This document shows, piece by piece, positions 51,251 through 62,329 of a stretch of 64,000 bases of DNA. The stretch is from Janthinobacterium sp. SUN073 (GTDB lineage Bacteria; Pseudomonadota; Gammaproteobacteria; Burkholderiales; Burkholderiaceae_D). The stretch spans positions 124,001 to 188,000 of the forward strand of contig NZ_JAPUBT010000001.1 of NCBI RefSeq assembly GCF_030397665.1, in the 5' to 3' direction. How positions within the stretch are numbered: the first letter of the stretch is position 1; each line of letters opens with the position of its first letter. Below the pieces are notes generated by a model. It was not told where the DNA came from. It was given only the letters and a program-made list of their open reading frames with translations, and did no database searches. The position numbers were made by a program, and so were the translations under genes.

Positions 51251-51819
51251 GCCGCTTGCCAGGCGCCGCTGGTGATCTTGTCGAGCCAGAAGATGCCGAT
51301 GACGGTTTTCACGTCGGTGATCGTGCCATCCTTGACCCAGTCGAGCAGCTGCGGCACGGTGGCCGTAAACGTTTCCAGGAACTCGCCCTCGTCCAGACGG
51401 CGCTCGCCGGCGACCAGGCCGCGCGCCAGAAACAGTTCCAGGTGTTCATCGGAATACGCGATGGCGTTGTGGATGGTGGAGACGAATTGCCAGTCGCTGG
51501 CCGTGTAGCCCGTTTCTTCCAGCAACTCGCGCTGGGCGCACGCCAGATGCGATTCTCCCGAATCGATCTTGCCGGCCGGGAATTCAATGAAGACCCTGTC
51601 CAGCGGATAGCGGTACTGGCGTTCCATCAGCACCGTGCCATCGTCGAGCAGCGGCAGGATGACGACGGCGCCCGGATGCAGAATGAATTCGCGCACCGTC
51701 ATCTTGCCGTCAGGCAGGGTCACCCGGTCGCGCTGCACTCGCAGGAAGCCGCCCTGGTAGACGAGTTCGCCGTCAACTTTGGTCTCAGTTAAATTCATAT
51801 CCATGTGTTCTGTATCCAT
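51247..51819 (-). CDS. Nudix hydrolase (ADP-ribose pyrophosphatase type)
   Basis: The 190-residue protein has a full Nudix box, GKIDSGESHLACAQRELLEETGY, and sequences upstream (HPGAVVILPLLDDGTVLMERQYRYPLD, FIEFPAGKI) that mark the ADP-ribose/NudF group. It would cleave ADP-ribose or related nucleotide sugars to AMP. Other in-frame ATGs exist at 51804 and 51798. It is first in an operon with the HELRH protein, ispD and ispF. The nuo operon terminator is just upstream at 51838-51863. Confidence 0.92.
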   Translation of the reverse strand: MDTEHMDMNLTETKVDGELVYQGGFLRVQRDRVTLPDGKMTVREFILHPGAVVILPLLDDGTVLMERQYRYPLDRVFIEFPAGKIDSGESHLACAQRELLEETGYTASDWQFVSTIHNAIAYSDEHLELFLARGLVAGERRLDEGEFLETFTATVPQLLDWVKDGTITDVKTVIGIFWLDKITSGAWQAA

Positions 51820-51837
51820 ACGTTGATTATGCTCAAT

Positions 51838-51863
51838 AAAAAAAAACGGCGCCAGAGGCGCCG
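51838..51863 (-). terminator. Intrinsic terminator of the nuo operon
   Basis: On the minus strand a perfect 7-bp stem CGGCGCC/GGCGCCG with a three-base loop is followed by nine T residues. It lies 16 bases beyond the DUF2818 stop. Confidence 0.92.
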
Positions 51864-51879
51864 CTTTCGGTCGATGGGG

Positions 51880-52203
51880 CTAGCGCCGCTTGCGCAAGTA
51901 GCGTCCGACAAAGCCGGGAAAAGCCAGCACCAGAAACAGACAACCGGTGATGGCGTAAAACTCCCACGTCTGCGGAAAAGCGTTGCCGATGCGCGCTTCG
52001 AGCGCGAACGCCACGGCGCCGACGATGAAATACAGAATCACCATCTCCAGCAGGCGCAGCGCCAGCGGCTTGCGCCAGCCCTGCTCTGCCTGCGCCGCTT
52101 TTTTCAGCGGCACGGCGGCAAACAGTTTCTCATTCAGAAATGGCAGGTTGGCGCCCAGGATACCCAGGGCGATCACCAGCCAGCTCGAGGCGGTGACATC
52201 CAT
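51880..52203 (-). CDS. DUF2818 family small membrane protein
   Basis: The 107-residue protein has three hydrophobic segments (about 7-20, 52-68, 82-100) and the family pattern ILGANLPFLNEKLFA and GRYLRKRR at the end. DUF2818 genes commonly follow nuoN in betaproteobacteria, so a role in complex I assembly or stability is plausible but unproven. It starts three bases after the nuoN stop and is the last gene before the operon's terminator. Confidence 0.85.
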   Translation of the reverse strand: MDVTASSWLVIALGILGANLPFLNEKLFAAVPLKKAAQAEQGWRKPLALRLLEMVILYFIVGAVAFALEARIGNAFPQTWEFYAITGCLFLVLAFPGFVGRYLRKRR

Positions 52204-52206
52204 CGG

Positions 52207-53709
52207 TCAGGACGCCAGGGTCTTGGTGATGGCGGTCGCGCAGGCAGCCAGGATGCTGTTAGGCATCACACCGAGGGCCAGGACGAACACGCCGTTCAGG
52301 GCCAGCACCACGCGCATGTCGCCATGCACGACCAGTGCGTTGGTGTCCGTCGGCTCGTCGAACCACATCATCTTCACGACGCGCAGGTAGTAGAAGGCGC
52401 CGATCAGCGAGAACAGCACGGCGGCGATGGTCAGCCACAGCTGGCCCGTGGCCAGCACGGAGGCCAGCACCGAATACTTGGCCATGAAGCCCATCAGCGG
52501 CGGCACGCCGGCCAGCGAGAACATGAACAGGGTCATCACCAGCGCGAAGATCGGGCTGCGTTTGCCCAGGCCCTTGAAGTCGGCCAGTTCTTCTGCTTCG
52601 AAACCATTACGTGCCAACAACATGATCACGCCAAAGGTACCCAGCGTGGTGAACACGTAGGTGATGACGTAGTACATCGAGGCGCCGTAGGCGGTGGCTG
52701 CGCCAGCCGCGTTCAGGGTGTTGTTCGGCGCATCGACGGTGCCGGACAGCAGACCCAGCAGCACGAAGCCCATTTGCGCGATGGTCGAGTACGCCAACAT
52801 GCGCTTCAGGTTCGTTTGCGCGATGGCGGTGAAGTTACCGATGGCCAGCGACATCACGGCCAGCACCAGCAGCATTTGCTGCCAGTCATGCGCCATCGGC
52901 AGCAAGCCCTCGCCCAGCAAACGCAGGGTGATGGCAAACGCGGCCAGTTTCGGCGCACCGCCCAGCAGCAAGGTCACGGCTGTTGGCGAACCTTGATACA
53001 CGTCAGGCACCCACATGTGGAATGGCACGACGCCCAGTTTGAAGGCCAGGCCAGCGACCAGGAACACCAGGCCGAAGACCATGATGGTGCCGTTGGTCTT
53101 GCCGTTTTCCAGCGCCACGCGCAGTTCGCCCAGGTCCAGCGTGCCGGAGGCGCCGTACAGCATCGAGATACCGTACAACATGAAACCGGAAGCCAGCGCG
53201 CCCAGGATGAAGTATTTCATGGCCGCTTCCGTGGCCTTGGCATTGTCACGGCGCAGAGCGATCAGTGCATACAGCGACAGCGACATCAGTTCCAGACCCA
53301 GGTAGATGATCAGGAAGTTGTTGGCCGAGATCATGATCATCTGGCCCAGCAGTGCAAACAGGGCCAGCACATAGAACTCGCCGCCCAGGTTGCCCGACAG
53401 CATGCTGCGGTCGGTGGCATAGGCACGCGAGTAGATCAGGGTCAGCGCCACGGCGCCATACGAGAACAGTTTCAGCAACTGCGACATCGGGTCCGACACG
53501 AACATGTTGTGGAACGTGTAGACGGTGGTGCCCGCGTTGAAGTCGCCCACTGTCAGCAAGGCGCAGCCGGCCAGGGTCAGCAAGGACAGCGCATAGGTGA
53601 TCGAACGCTTCGCCGCAGGCAAGAACATATCGATCAGCAAGAGCGCCGACGTGGCGATCAGCAGAAAGATTTCCGCGTACAGCGGTACCAGATTAGGTGC
53701 ATTAGTCAT
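52207..53709 (-). CDS. nuoN: NADH-quinone oxidoreductase subunit N
   Basis: One of the three antiporter-like proton-pumping subunits of complex I. The 500-residue protein has 14 predicted helices, with [20 protein letters not shown], the conserved Lys in [21 protein letters not shown], and [14 protein letters not shown]. It is followed by DUF2818 after three bases and preceded by nuoM 16 bases away. Confidence 0.95.
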   Translation of the reverse strand: MTNAPNLVPLYAEIFLLIATSALLLIDMFLPAAKRSITYALSLLTLAGCALLTVGDFNAGTTVYTFHNMFVSDPMSQLLKLFSYGAVALTLIYSRAYATDRSMLSGNLGGEFYVLALFALLGQMIMISANNFLIIYLGLELMSLSLYALIALRRDNAKATEAAMKYFILGALASGFMLYGISMLYGASGTLDLGELRVALENGKTNGTIMVFGLVFLVAGLAFKLGVVPFHMWVPDVYQGSPTAVTLLLGGAPKLAAFAITLRLLGEGLLPMAHDWQQMLLVLAVMSLAIGNFTAIAQTNLKRMLAYSTIAQMGFVLLGLLSGTVDAPNNTLNAAGAATAYGASMYYVITYVFTTLGTFGVIMLLARNGFEAEELADFKGLGKRSPIFALVMTLFMFSLAGVPPLMGFMAKYSVLASVLATGQLWLTIAAVLFSLIGAFYYLRVVKMMWFDEPTDTNALVVHGDMRVVLALNGVFVLALGVMPNSILAACATAITKTLAS

Positions 53710-53725
53710 GTTATCGGTCTTCTAT

Positions 53726-55225
53726 TTAAGGCAACTTGCTGATGGCGACATGCTGCAGCAGGTCGGCAACCGAAGTTTGCATCGTGTCGGTGAACGGGGC
53801 TGGGTACAGACCCATCACGAGCACGGCGATGGCCAGCACAGCAAGCATGAAGAATTCACGTTTGTTGATGTCGGTCAATTCGGCCACATGCTTGTTCTTG
53901 ATCTTGCCGAACACCACGCGCTTGGCCATCCACAGCGAGTACGCCGCGCCCCAGATCAGTGCCGTTGCAGCCAGCAGACCGATCCAGAAGTTGTATTGCA
54001 CCGCACCCAGGATCACCATGAACTCGCCGACGAAGCCGGAAGTCGCTGGCAAACCGCAGTTGGCCATCGAGAACAGCACGAACAAGGCGGCAAATTTCGG
54101 CATGCGGTTCACGACGCCGCCGTAGTCGGCGATGTTGCGGGTATGCATGCGGTCATACAGCACGCCGATGCACAGGAACATCGCAGCGGAGATGAAGCCG
54201 TGCGAGACCATCTGCACGATACCGCCCTGCACCGAAATGTCGTTGAACATGAAGAAGCCCAGGGTCACAAAACCCATGTGCGCGATCGACGAATAGGCGA
54301 CCAGTTTTTTCATGTCGGTTTGCACCAGGGCAACCAGACCGATGTAGATGACGGCGATCAGCGACAAGGCGATCATGAAACCCGACAGGTAGTGGCTGGC
54401 GTCCGGCGTGATCGGCAGCGAAAAACGCAGGAAGCCGTAGGCGCCCAGTTTCAGCATGATGGCGGCCAGCACGGCGGAACCACCGGTAGGCGCTTCCACG
54501 TGGACGTCCGGCAACCACGTGTGGACCGGGAACATCGGCACTTTCACGGCAAACGCCATCAGGAAGGCCAGGAAGATGAAGATCTGTTCGTTCATCGTCA
54601 GCTTGAACGCATGCCAGGCCAGGATGTCGAAGGTACCCGACACATTGCGCAGGTAGATGATGGCAACCAGGGTCAGCAGCGAACCGAAGAAGGTGTACAG
54701 GAAGAACTTGAACGACGCGTACACGCGGTTCGAACCGCCCCAGATACCGATGATGATGAACATCGGGATCAGGGTTGCTTCAAAGAAGAAGTAGAACAGC
54801 AAGCCGTCCAGCGCGCAGAACACGCCGATCATCAGACCCGACAGAATCAAGAAGGCACCCATGTACTGGGCGATGCGCTTCTCGATCACTTGCCAGGCCG
54901 AAATGACGACGATGACCGTGATGAACGCCGTCAGTGGAATGAACCACAGCGACAGGCCATCGATACCCAGCGAGTACCAGATATTGAAAGTTTCAATCCA
55001 CGGTGCTTTTTCGACGAATTGCATGCCGTGCGCGGCGTTGTCGAAATGCTGGATCAGCGGCAAGGTGCACAGCATGCTGAGCACGGCGCCAGCCAGCGAC
55101 AGCCAGCGGGTAAAGCCCGCTTTGCTGTCACGGCCAAGAGCCAGGACCAGGACGCCGCAAATGATCGGCACCCAGATCGACAGACTCAGGTAAGGAGGTA
55201 GTGTAGAAATCGTAGACTGCATCAT
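53726..55225 (-). CDS. nuoM: NADH-quinone oxidoreductase subunit M
   Basis: Antiporter-like proton-pumping subunit of complex I, 499 residues, 14 predicted helices. It has FFEATLIPMFIIIGIWGG, AFAVKVPMFPVHTWLPDVHVEAPTGGSAVLA with the key Lys, and AYSSIAHMGFVTLG. Two ATG codons in tandem (55225, 55222) are possible starts. It lies between nuoL and nuoN with short gaps. Confidence 0.95.
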   Translation of the reverse strand: MMQSTISTLPPYLSLSIWVPIICGVLVLALGRDSKAGFTRWLSLAGAVLSMLCTLPLIQHFDNAAHGMQFVEKAPWIETFNIWYSLGIDGLSLWFIPLTAFITVIVVISAWQVIEKRIAQYMGAFLILSGLMIGVFCALDGLLFYFFFEATLIPMFIIIGIWGGSNRVYASFKFFLYTFFGSLLTLVAIIYLRNVSGTFDILAWHAFKLTMNEQIFIFLAFLMAFAVKVPMFPVHTWLPDVHVEAPTGGSAVLAAIMLKLGAYGFLRFSLPITPDASHYLSGFMIALSLIAVIYIGLVALVQTDMKKLVAYSSIAHMGFVTLGFFMFNDISVQGGIVQMVSHGFISAAMFLCIGVLYDRMHTRNIADYGGVVNRMPKFAALFVLFSMANCGLPATSGFVGEFMVILGAVQYNFWIGLLAATALIWGAAYSLWMAKRVVFGKIKNKHVAELTDINKREFFMLAVLAIAVLVMGLYPAPFTDTMQTSVADLLQHVAISKLP

Positions 55226-55254
55226 GGTTCTCAGTATTCTTTTATCAGGTCAGC

Positions 55255-57339
55255 TTACTTAGCGGGCCAGAATGGCAGGAAATAGATCAGGAAGCCCAGC
55301 ACGCCCAGGATCATCACGAATGCATAGTGATAGATGTAGCCGGTCTGCAACACTCGCGACAGCGAGGACAGCCAGGCGACAACCTTGGCGCTGCCATTGA
55401 CGACGAAACCGTCGATCAGCTTCTTGTCACCGAAGTTCCACAGGCCATTACCCAGCAAACGGGCACCGCCGGCGAACACGACTTCATTGAACTTGTCCAT
55501 GTAGTACTTGTTGTCCAGCAGGGTGTGGATCGCGTGGAACTTGGCAAAGAACCAGGCCGGTACACGCGGGTTGACCATGTAGCAGTAGTAGGCTGCCACG
55601 ACGCCGGACAATGCCAGCCAGAACGGTGCCGTCGACAGGCCGTGGATCGCCATCGCCATTGCGCCGTGGAATTCATGCGACAACTCTTCCATTGCTGGAT
55701 GGTTTTCGCCGACGAAGATCACGCCCTTGAAGAAATCGCCATGCAGCATCGGGCCGATCGTCAGGTAACCGATCAGCAGCGACGGGATCGCCAGCATCAC
55801 CAGCGGGAACCACACGACGAATGGGGATTCATGCGGCTTCTGGCCAGGTTCCAGACCGTGGTGCGCGTGGTCGTCTTCGTCTTCTTCATCGTGCGCGTCC
55901 GAATCATGCTTGGCCGCAGGCGCGTGATGGTCGTCATGGCCGTGCGCATGCGCCTGGCCGAAACGTTCCTTGCCGTGGAAGACGAGGAAATACATGCGGA
56001 ACGAGTAGAAGGCGGTGACGAACACGCCAGCCAGCACGGCGAACTGGGCAAAGCCAGCGCCCCAGATGTGCGTCGCTTCGACGGCTTCGATGATGCTGTC
56101 TTTCGAGTAGAAACCGGAGAACAGCGGCGTGCCGATCAGGGCCAGCGAACCGACCAGGGAAGTGATCCAGGTGATAGGCATGTATTTGCGCAGGCCACCC
56201 ATGTTGCGGATGTCCTGGTCATGGTGCATGCCGATGATGACGGAACCGGCGCCCAGGAACAGCAGTGCCTTGAAGAATGCGTGCGTCATCAGGTGGAACA
56301 CGGCCACCGAGTATGCGGACGAACCGAGCGCCACGGTCATGTAGCCGAGCTGCGACAGGGTCGAGTAAGCGACGACGCGCTTGATGTCGTTCTGGATGAT
56401 GCCCAGGAAACCCATGAACAGCGCCGTGATGGAACCGATCACCAGGATGAAGGACAGTGCCGTGTCGGACAGTTCGAACAGCGGCGACATGCGCGAGACC
56501 ATGAAGATGCCGGCCGTCACCATCGTCGCGGCGTGAATCAGTGCCGAGATCGGGGTAGGACCTTCCATCGAGTCAGGCAGCCACACGTGCAGCGGGAACT
56601 GCGCCGATTTGCCCATCGCGCCGATGAACAGGCAGATGCAGGCAACGGTCAGCAGGGCCCAGTCGGTACCTGGCAGGGTCAGGACGGACAAGGCTTCCTT
56701 CTTGGCGAAGATTTCTTGGTAGTCCAGCGATTGACCATACGCCAGCAGCAGGCCGATGCCCAGGATGAAGCCGAAGTCGCCCACGCGGTTGACCAGGAAC
56801 GCCTTCATGTTGGCCACGATGGCCGTCGGACGCTGGTACCAGAAACCGATCAGCAGGTAAGAGACCAGGCCTACGGCTTCCCAACCGAAGAACAGTTGCA
56901 GGAAGTTGTTGGCCATGACCAGCATCAGCATCGAGAACGTGAACAGCGAGATGTAGGCGAAGAAGCGGTTGTAGCCTTCGTCGTCCTTCATGTAGCCGAT
57001 CGTGTAGATGTGCACCATCAGGGAGACGAAGGTGACCACGCACATCATCATCGCCGACAGCGAATCGATCTGGAAGCCCACTTCCATCTTCAGGGTGCCG
57101 ATCGTCATCCAGTTATAGATCGTGCCATTGAATGTCGCGCCATCCATCACTGCCAGCAGTGTCTGCACGGACAGGATGAACGCTATCAGTACGCCCAGGA
57201 TCGTCGCGGTATGCGACGTCTTGCGTCCGACCAAATTACCCAGGAACTGGGTGCCAAGCAAACCTGCAATCGCGGCACCGGCCAGCGGCGCCAGCGGTAC
57301 GGCAAGAAGGAGGTTAGGGTTGAGGAGTTGCCCCGCCAT
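55255..57339 (-). CDS. nuoL: NADH-quinone oxidoreductase subunit L
   Basis: The largest proton-pumping membrane subunit of complex I, with a C-terminal lateral helix. The 694-residue protein has FFGWEAVGLVSYLLIGFWYQRP, GKSAQFPLHVWLPDSMEGPTPISALIHAATMV and AYSTLSQLGYM. A strikingly His/Asp/Glu-rich loop (about 450-490, coordinates about 55850-55965) has ten His in about 33 residues between HGKERFGQ and GLEPGQKPHES. The start at 57339 has an AAGG-type site and lies 46 bases after nuoK. Confidence 0.95.
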   Translation of the reverse strand: MAGQLLNPNLLLAVPLAPLAGAAIAGLLGTQFLGNLVGRKTSHTATILGVLIAFILSVQTLLAVMDGATFNGTIYNWMTIGTLKMEVGFQIDSLSAMMMCVVTFVSLMVHIYTIGYMKDDEGYNRFFAYISLFTFSMLMLVMANNFLQLFFGWEAVGLVSYLLIGFWYQRPTAIVANMKAFLVNRVGDFGFILGIGLLLAYGQSLDYQEIFAKKEALSVLTLPGTDWALLTVACICLFIGAMGKSAQFPLHVWLPDSMEGPTPISALIHAATMVTAGIFMVSRMSPLFELSDTALSFILVIGSITALFMGFLGIIQNDIKRVVAYSTLSQLGYMTVALGSSAYSVAVFHLMTHAFFKALLFLGAGSVIIGMHHDQDIRNMGGLRKYMPITWITSLVGSLALIGTPLFSGFYSKDSIIEAVEATHIWGAGFAQFAVLAGVFVTAFYSFRMYFLVFHGKERFGQAHAHGHDDHHAPAAKHDSDAHDEEDEDDHAHHGLEPGQKPHESPFVVWFPLVMLAIPSLLIGYLTIGPMLHGDFFKGVIFVGENHPAMEELSHEFHGAMAMAIHGLSTAPFWLALSGVVAAYYCYMVNPRVPAWFFAKFHAIHTLLDNKYYMDKFNEVVFAGGARLLGNGLWNFGDKKLIDGFVVNGSAKVVAWLSSLSRVLQTGYIYHYAFVMILGVLGFLIYFLPFWPAK

Positions 57340-57385
57340 GATGAACCTTAATCGTTATTATTCGAGAGATCGAGTCTGAAAAACA

Positions 57386-57694
57386 TCAGCCTTTGAGGCT
57401 GTCCAGGTCTTCGACGTTGATGGTATCCAGATTACGGAACATCACCACCAGAATAGCCAGACCGATAGCCGACTCAGCGGCGGCAACCGTCAGGATGAAG
57501 AAAACGAAGATCTGACCGGCCGCGTCGCCCATGAAATGGGAGAACGCGATGAAATTCATATTCACCGCCAGCAGCATCAATTCGATTGCCATCAGCAATA
57601 CGATGATGTTCTTGCGGTTCAGGAAAATACCGACGATCGAGATTGCGAACAGGATCGCGCCCAGGACCAGAAAATGTGTGAGCGATAATGTCAT
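57386..57694 (-). CDS. nuoK: NADH-quinone oxidoreductase subunit K
   Basis: Small membrane subunit of complex I, 102 residues with three helices. Conserved Glu residues lie in [16 protein letters not shown] and [11 protein letters not shown], which form part of the central proton-translocation axis. It has a strong AGGAGG ribosome site, and its ATG overlaps the nuoJ stop by four bases. Confidence 0.95.
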   Translation of the reverse strand: MTLSLTHFLVLGAILFAISIVGIFLNRKNIIVLLMAIELMLLAVNMNFIAFSHFMGDAAGQIFVFFILTVAAAESAIGLAILVVMFRNLDTINVEDLDSLKG

Positions 57695-58323
57695 GGTGCC
57701 TCCTTAACTTCCGGCTCAGCCGCAGGACGCTCGACGACCGCGTCCATCTTGATGATCTTCAGGCGGTCGTTGCGCTTGACGCGCACCGCATCGCCCGGAG
57801 CAAAGTGCTTGGTGTCCTTGCGTTTGCGCAGGGTCAGTGCAACCGCGGCGACGATGGCCACCAGCAGCACGACGGCGGCGATCTCGAAGGCGAACACATA
57901 TTCCGTGTAGATCAGCAGGCCCAGTTCCTTGGTGCCGCCCAGGTTGACGTTCACCGGAGCGATGCTAGGCGTAAAGTTGCGGAAACCGTGCCACAGGACG
58001 GCGGCCATTTCCAGCACGATGATCACGCCCACCGTCACCGACAGTGGCAGGTAGCCCCAGAAGCCTTCGCGCATGCGGTCGATATTGATATCGAGCATCA
58101 TGACCACGAAGAGGAACAGCACCATCACGGCGCCGACATACACCAATACCAGCACGATGGCCAGGAATTCAGCTTGCAGCAGCATCCAGATGCCCGCTGC
58201 GGAAAAGAAGGACAGTACCAAAAACAGTACTGCGTGGACCGGATTACGGGCCGTGATGACGCGCGTCGCTGCCAGAATCAAGATCAGCGCGAAGGCGTAA
58301 AACAAAATTGTTTTAAAGTCCAT
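57691..58323 (-). CDS. nuoJ: NADH-quinone oxidoreductase subunit J
   Basis: Complex I membrane subunit, 210 residues with five predicted helices. It has [51 protein letters not shown], the region with the pi-bulge helix. The charged C-terminal tail (RKRKDTKHF and after) is typical of betaproteobacterial forms. The ATG at 58323 is used (the longer frame is shadow). It overlaps nuoK by four bases and is 65 bases from nuoI. Confidence 0.95.
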   Translation of the reverse strand: MDFKTILFYAFALILILAATRVITARNPVHAVLFLVLSFFSAAGIWMLLQAEFLAIVLVLVYVGAVMVLFLFVVMMLDINIDRMREGFWGYLPLSVTVGVIIVLEMAAVLWHGFRNFTPSIAPVNVNLGGTKELGLLIYTEYVFAFEIAAVVLLVAIVAAVALTLRKRKDTKHFAPGDAVRVKRNDRLKIIKMDAVVERPAAEPEVKEAP

Positions 58324-58388
58324 AAAAAACCCAATAGACGTACAGATGAACGAGGGGCGCGCCGCAGCCATTGGCTACGGCGCATCCA

Positions 58389-58877
58389 TCAGCGATAAGG
58401 TGCGTCGGCGGCGCGCGCAGCGGCGATGTCATTTTCATAACGATCACCCACGGCCAGCAACATCTCTTTCGTGTAATACAAATCCCCGCGTTTCTCGCCG
58501 TGGTATTCCAGGATTTGCGTCTCGACGATCGAATCGACCGGGCAGGACTCTTCGCAGAAACCGCAGAAGATGCACTTGGTCAAGTCAATATCGTAACGCG
58601 TGGTGCGGCGCGAACCGTCGTCACGCTGTTCCGATTCGATCGTGATGGCCATCGCCGGGCAAACCGCTTCGCACAGTTTGCAGGCGATGCAACGTTCCTC
58701 GCCGTTCGGGTAGCGGCGCAGCGCGTGCAAGCCACGGAAACGCGGCGAGATCGGTGTCTTCTCTTCCGGGAATTGCACCGTGATCTTGCGCGAAAACATG
58801 TACTTGCCTGTCAACGCCATGCCCTTGATCAGCTCGCCTAACAAGAGGCTGCTGAAGAAATCTTTTACCTTATCCAT
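58389..58877 (-). CDS. nuoI: NADH-quinone oxidoreductase subunit I (ferredoxin-type)
   Basis: This peripheral-arm subunit carries two 4Fe-4S clusters (N6a, N6b). The 162-residue protein shows both CxxCxxCxxxCP motifs, [14 protein letters not shown] and [13 protein letters not shown]. It passes electrons toward N2 and the quinone site. The ATG at 58877 (MDKVKDF) is used. It lies 14 bases after nuoH. Confidence 0.96.
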   Translation of the reverse strand: MDKVKDFFSSLLLGELIKGMALTGKYMFSRKITVQFPEEKTPISPRFRGLHALRRYPNGEERCIACKLCEAVCPAMAITIESEQRDDGSRRTTRYDIDLTKCIFCGFCEESCPVDSIVETQILEYHGEKRGDLYYTKEMLLAVGDRYENDIAAARAADAPYR

Positions 58878-58891
58878 TCGTATGCACTCTC

Positions 58892-59974
58892 TTACTTCCA
58901 AATATTCCAGGATGTCTGCATCCAGGCAGCGACGAAGACCAGGTAGACCAGCGTCAACGGGATAAACACTTTCCAGCCGAGGCGCATGATCTGGTCATAA
59001 CGGTAGCGTGGGAACGTACCGCGCACCCAGATGAACACCGAGACGATGAAGAAGGTCTTGGCGAACAGCCAGAAGAAGCCGCCGAAACCACCCCAGAACT
59101 CAAGGAAAGCAAATGGTGCGGACCAGCCACCGAGGAACATGATCGAAGCCAGCGCGCCGATCAGGATCATGTTGGCGTATTCGGCCAGCATGAACATGGC
59201 GTAGGCCATGCCCGAGTACTCGACCATGTGGCCGGCAACGATTTCCGACTCGCCTTCGACGACGTCGAACGGGTGACGGTTGGCTTCAGCCAGGCCCGAC
59301 ACCAGGTAGATGACGAACATCGGCAGCAGCGGCAGCCAGTTCCACGACAGGAAGTTCACGCCCTTGTCGGCGAAGAAGCCGATTTGCTGGCCGCCGACGA
59401 TGTCGATGAAGTTCAGGCTGCCCGAGACCATCAGCACGATGACCATCACGAAGCCCATCGGGATTTCATACGAAATCATCTGTGCCGAAGCGCGCATGGC
59501 ACCCATGAACGAGTACTTCGAGTTCGAGGCCCAGCCGGCGATGATGATGCCGTAGACTTCCATCGAGGTAATCGCCAGCAGCATCAGCAAGCCCGCGTTG
59601 ACGTTGGCCAGCACGGCTTGCGGGCCGAATGGCACGACCGACCAGGCGGCCAGGGCCGGCATGATGGTCATGATCGGGCCGATCACGAACAGGCCCTTGG
59701 CGGCCTTGGACGGGATGATGATCTCTTTGAACAAGAGTTTCAGTGCATCGGCGATCGGCTGCAGCAAGCCCAATGGACCGACGCGGTTCGGGCCGACGCG
59801 GATCTGGATCCAGCCGATCAGCTTGCGTTCCCACAAGGTCAGGTAGGCAACCAGGCCCATCAGCGGCAACAGCACGCACAGGATCTTGATCAGGGTCCAG
59901 AAGAACGGCCAGGAGCCGCCCAGCAAATCCTGGCCGCTGCTGTTGATGACGTTTACAAATTCAGGCAGAGCCAT
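58892..59974 (-). CDS. nuoH: NADH-quinone oxidoreductase subunit H
   Basis: Membrane subunit forming the quinone channel with NuoB/D. The 360-residue protein has eight predicted helices, with [36 protein letters not shown] and the Glu-rich loop [35 protein letters not shown]. Its ATG shares one base with the nuoG stop (TGATG at 59972-59976). Confidence 0.96.
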   Translation of the reverse strand: MALPEFVNVINSSGQDLLGGSWPFFWTLIKILCVLLPLMGLVAYLTLWERKLIGWIQIRVGPNRVGPLGLLQPIADALKLLFKEIIIPSKAAKGLFVIGPIMTIMPALAAWSVVPFGPQAVLANVNAGLLMLLAITSMEVYGIIIAGWASNSKYSFMGAMRASAQMISYEIPMGFVMVIVLMVSGSLNFIDIVGGQQIGFFADKGVNFLSWNWLPLLPMFVIYLVSGLAEANRHPFDVVEGESEIVAGHMVEYSGMAYAMFMLAEYANMILIGALASIMFLGGWSAPFAFLEFWGGFGGFFWLFAKTFFIVSVFIWVRGTFPRYRYDQIMRLGWKVFIPLTLVYLVFVAAWMQTSWNIWK

Positions 59975-62307
59975 CAGATTTTCCCCTCTGCTGTTTCAAC
60001 TGTGATGTCACCGAACATGCCGCCCAGGCTAGCCGTCGAGGCATGCGCCGCCGACACTTTGACCACATTGGCTGGCAGGCCGGCATGGATTGCCGCCACC
60101 AGGATGGCGCTGCCGGAGCCTTGCGCCACTTTGACCTTGTCGCCCGCCTTGATGCCCAGCTTTTCAGCCAGCGCCAGGGACAGGTGCGCTTGCGGCGCGG
60201 CGCCATCGACCGTGCGCAGCAGCGGTTCGGAGCGGCGTACCAGCGCGTCGGCGAAGTAGATCGGCACGTCGGCGATGCGTTGCAACGCTGGCGAAGCCGG
60301 TGCATAGCTTGCCGCTTCCGGTGCGTTCTTGGCGCTGTTGTTCAGCTGTGCCGACAGATCGGTCACACCAAAGCCAAACGCTTCGTCGCGGATCGCTTCC
60401 GAGGTGTCGTAGTCGAAACCGGCCAGGCCCAGGATGTTGCCCAGGACGCGCAGCACTTTCCAGGCTGGACGGGTATCGGCCAGCGGTTTGACGGTGCCGT
60501 TGAAACTTTGCGCGCGGCCTTCGCAGTTGACGAAGGTACCCGAGGTTTCAGCGAACGGAGCGATCGGCAGCAAGACATCGGCGTAATCCATGCCGTGCTT
60601 GAAGGCCGACATCGCCACGACCATGTCGGCGCCATCCAGGGCGGCGCGGGCCGCTTGTGGATTGGCGGCATCGAGTTCCGGCTCGGCATGCAGCAGCACG
60701 TAAGCTTTCTTCGGTACGGCAAAGGCAGCTTGCACGTTGGCGCGCGGCTTGGCGACCAGGTGCGCGCCTACCGTGTTGGCCGCTTCCGTCAGGTAACCGA
60801 GCTTGGCGCCCGTCTGCTCGGCGATCCATTGCGCGGCAGCGTGCAATTGCGACGCTTGCGGGTGTTGCGTTGCCGCGTTACCCAGCAAAATCGCGCCATG
60901 GTCGCCGGCCATCAGGCTGGCGGCGATAGCCACAGCCACGTCCGAAGCGACAACTGCTTCAAAACCGGCTGGCGCGGCGATTTCTTTGGCTTTGGCAACA
61001 GCGACGAGCACTTCCGACAAGGCCGCCAGCCAATCGCCTGGTGCCACGATCATCTTGTTGGCGATGCTGATCAGTTGATCATCGTCGGACGCGTGCAGGA
61101 TGGACAGCTTGGCGCCGCCCTTGACGGACGCGCGCAAACGCGTGGCCAGCAAGGGGTGATCCTTGCGCAGGAACGAGCCGATGACGAAGGCGCGCTTGAT
61201 CTGGCCAAATTCGCTGATAGGCATGCCCAGCCATGGTTTCACACTGGCGTCGAGCGCGAAGTCGGTCTGGCGCAGGCGGAAGTCGACGTTCTCGGAACCG
61301 AGACCGTGGGCGACTTTTTGCAGCAGGACCAGCTCTTCGACCGTCGAATGCGGGGTGGCCAGCGCGGCGATGGCGTCAGCGCCATGCTCGTGCTTGATAT
61401 TTTTCAAACCGTGCGCCACGTATTCCAGCGCGGTCTGCCAATCGACTTCTTTCCACTCGTTGCCTTGTTTCAGCATCGGGGAAGTCAGGCGTTCGGCACT
61501 GTCCAGCGCTTCGTACGAGAAACGGTCCTTGTCCGAGATCCAGCACTCGTTGACGGCTTCGTTTTCCAGCGGCAATACGCGTTTGACCTTGCCAGCTTTC
61601 ACTTGCACGATCAGGTTCGCGCCCAGGCCGTCATGCGGGCTGACCGATTTGCGGCGCGACAATTCCCACGTACGGGCGCTGTAGCGGAACGGCTTCGAGG
61701 TCAGTGCGCCGACCGGGCACAGGTCGATCATGTTGCCCGACAGTTCGGAGTCGACCGTCTGGCCGACAAACGACACGATTTCCGAGTGTTCGCCGCGGCC
61801 GATCATGCCCAGCTCCATCACGCCGGCCACTTCCTGGCCAAAGCGTACGCAACGGGTGCACTGGATGCAGCGCGACATTTCCTGCATGGACACCAGCGGA
61901 CCGGCTTCCTTCGGCTGCACCACGCGCTTGTCTTCCTTGTAGCGCGATTCGCTCTTGCCGTAGCCCACTGCCAAGTCTTGCAACTGGCATTCGCCGCCCT
62001 GATCGCAGATCGGGCAATCGAGCGGGTGGTTAATCAGCAAGAATTCCATCACCGACTTTTGCGCCTGCACAGCTTTATCGCTGGCGGAGCGCACGATCAT
62101 GCCGGCACTGACCGGGGTCGCACAAGCGGGCAAAGGCTTCGGAGCCTTTTCCACTTCGACCAGGCACATGCGGCAGTTCGCTGCGATCGACAATTTCTTG
62201 TGATAGCAGAAGTGCGGAATGTAGGTTCCCAATTTGTTGGCGGCGTCCATCACCATGCTACCAGCAGGGACTTCGACTTTTTTGCCGTCTATTTCGATTT
62301 CAACCAT
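59974..62307 (-). CDS. nuoG: NADH-quinone oxidoreductase subunit G
   Basis: This large peripheral-arm subunit has several Fe-S clusters. The 777-residue protein has an N-terminal ferredoxin-like domain ([20 protein letters not shown], then the C in PLPACATPV), the His-ligated cluster motif [18 protein letters not shown], then [10 protein letters not shown] and a later C (IDLCPVGAL). The rest is a molybdopterin-oxidoreductase-like region with no cofactor role expected. It is 22 bases from nuoF. Confidence 0.95.
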   Translation of the reverse strand: MVEIEIDGKKVEVPAGSMVMDAANKLGTYIPHFCYHKKLSIAANCRMCLVEVEKAPKPLPACATPVSAGMIVRSASDKAVQAQKSVMEFLLINHPLDCPICDQGGECQLQDLAVGYGKSESRYKEDKRVVQPKEAGPLVSMQEMSRCIQCTRCVRFGQEVAGVMELGMIGRGEHSEIVSFVGQTVDSELSGNMIDLCPVGALTSKPFRYSARTWELSRRKSVSPHDGLGANLIVQVKAGKVKRVLPLENEAVNECWISDKDRFSYEALDSAERLTSPMLKQGNEWKEVDWQTALEYVAHGLKNIKHEHGADAIAALATPHSTVEELVLLQKVAHGLGSENVDFRLRQTDFALDASVKPWLGMPISEFGQIKRAFVIGSFLRKDHPLLATRLRASVKGGAKLSILHASDDDQLISIANKMIVAPGDWLAALSEVLVAVAKAKEIAAPAGFEAVVASDVAVAIAASLMAGDHGAILLGNAATQHPQASQLHAAAQWIAEQTGAKLGYLTEAANTVGAHLVAKPRANVQAAFAVPKKAYVLLHAEPELDAANPQAARAALDGADMVVAMSAFKHGMDYADVLLPIAPFAETSGTFVNCEGRAQSFNGTVKPLADTRPAWKVLRVLGNILGLAGFDYDTSEAIRDEAFGFGVTDLSAQLNNSAKNAPEAASYAPASPALQRIADVPIYFADALVRRSEPLLRTVDGAAPQAHLSLALAEKLGIKAGDKVKVAQGSGSAILVAAIHAGLPANVVKVSAAHASTASLGGMFGDITVETAEGKI

Positions 62308-62329
62308 GGTGATCGTTACCTGACGCAGC

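Noticed and set aside
51805..57351. Several plus-strand frames of more than 500 codons opposite nuoL, nuoM and nuoN
   Set aside because: Antisense shadows of conserved complex I genes, rich in His, Gln and Arg.
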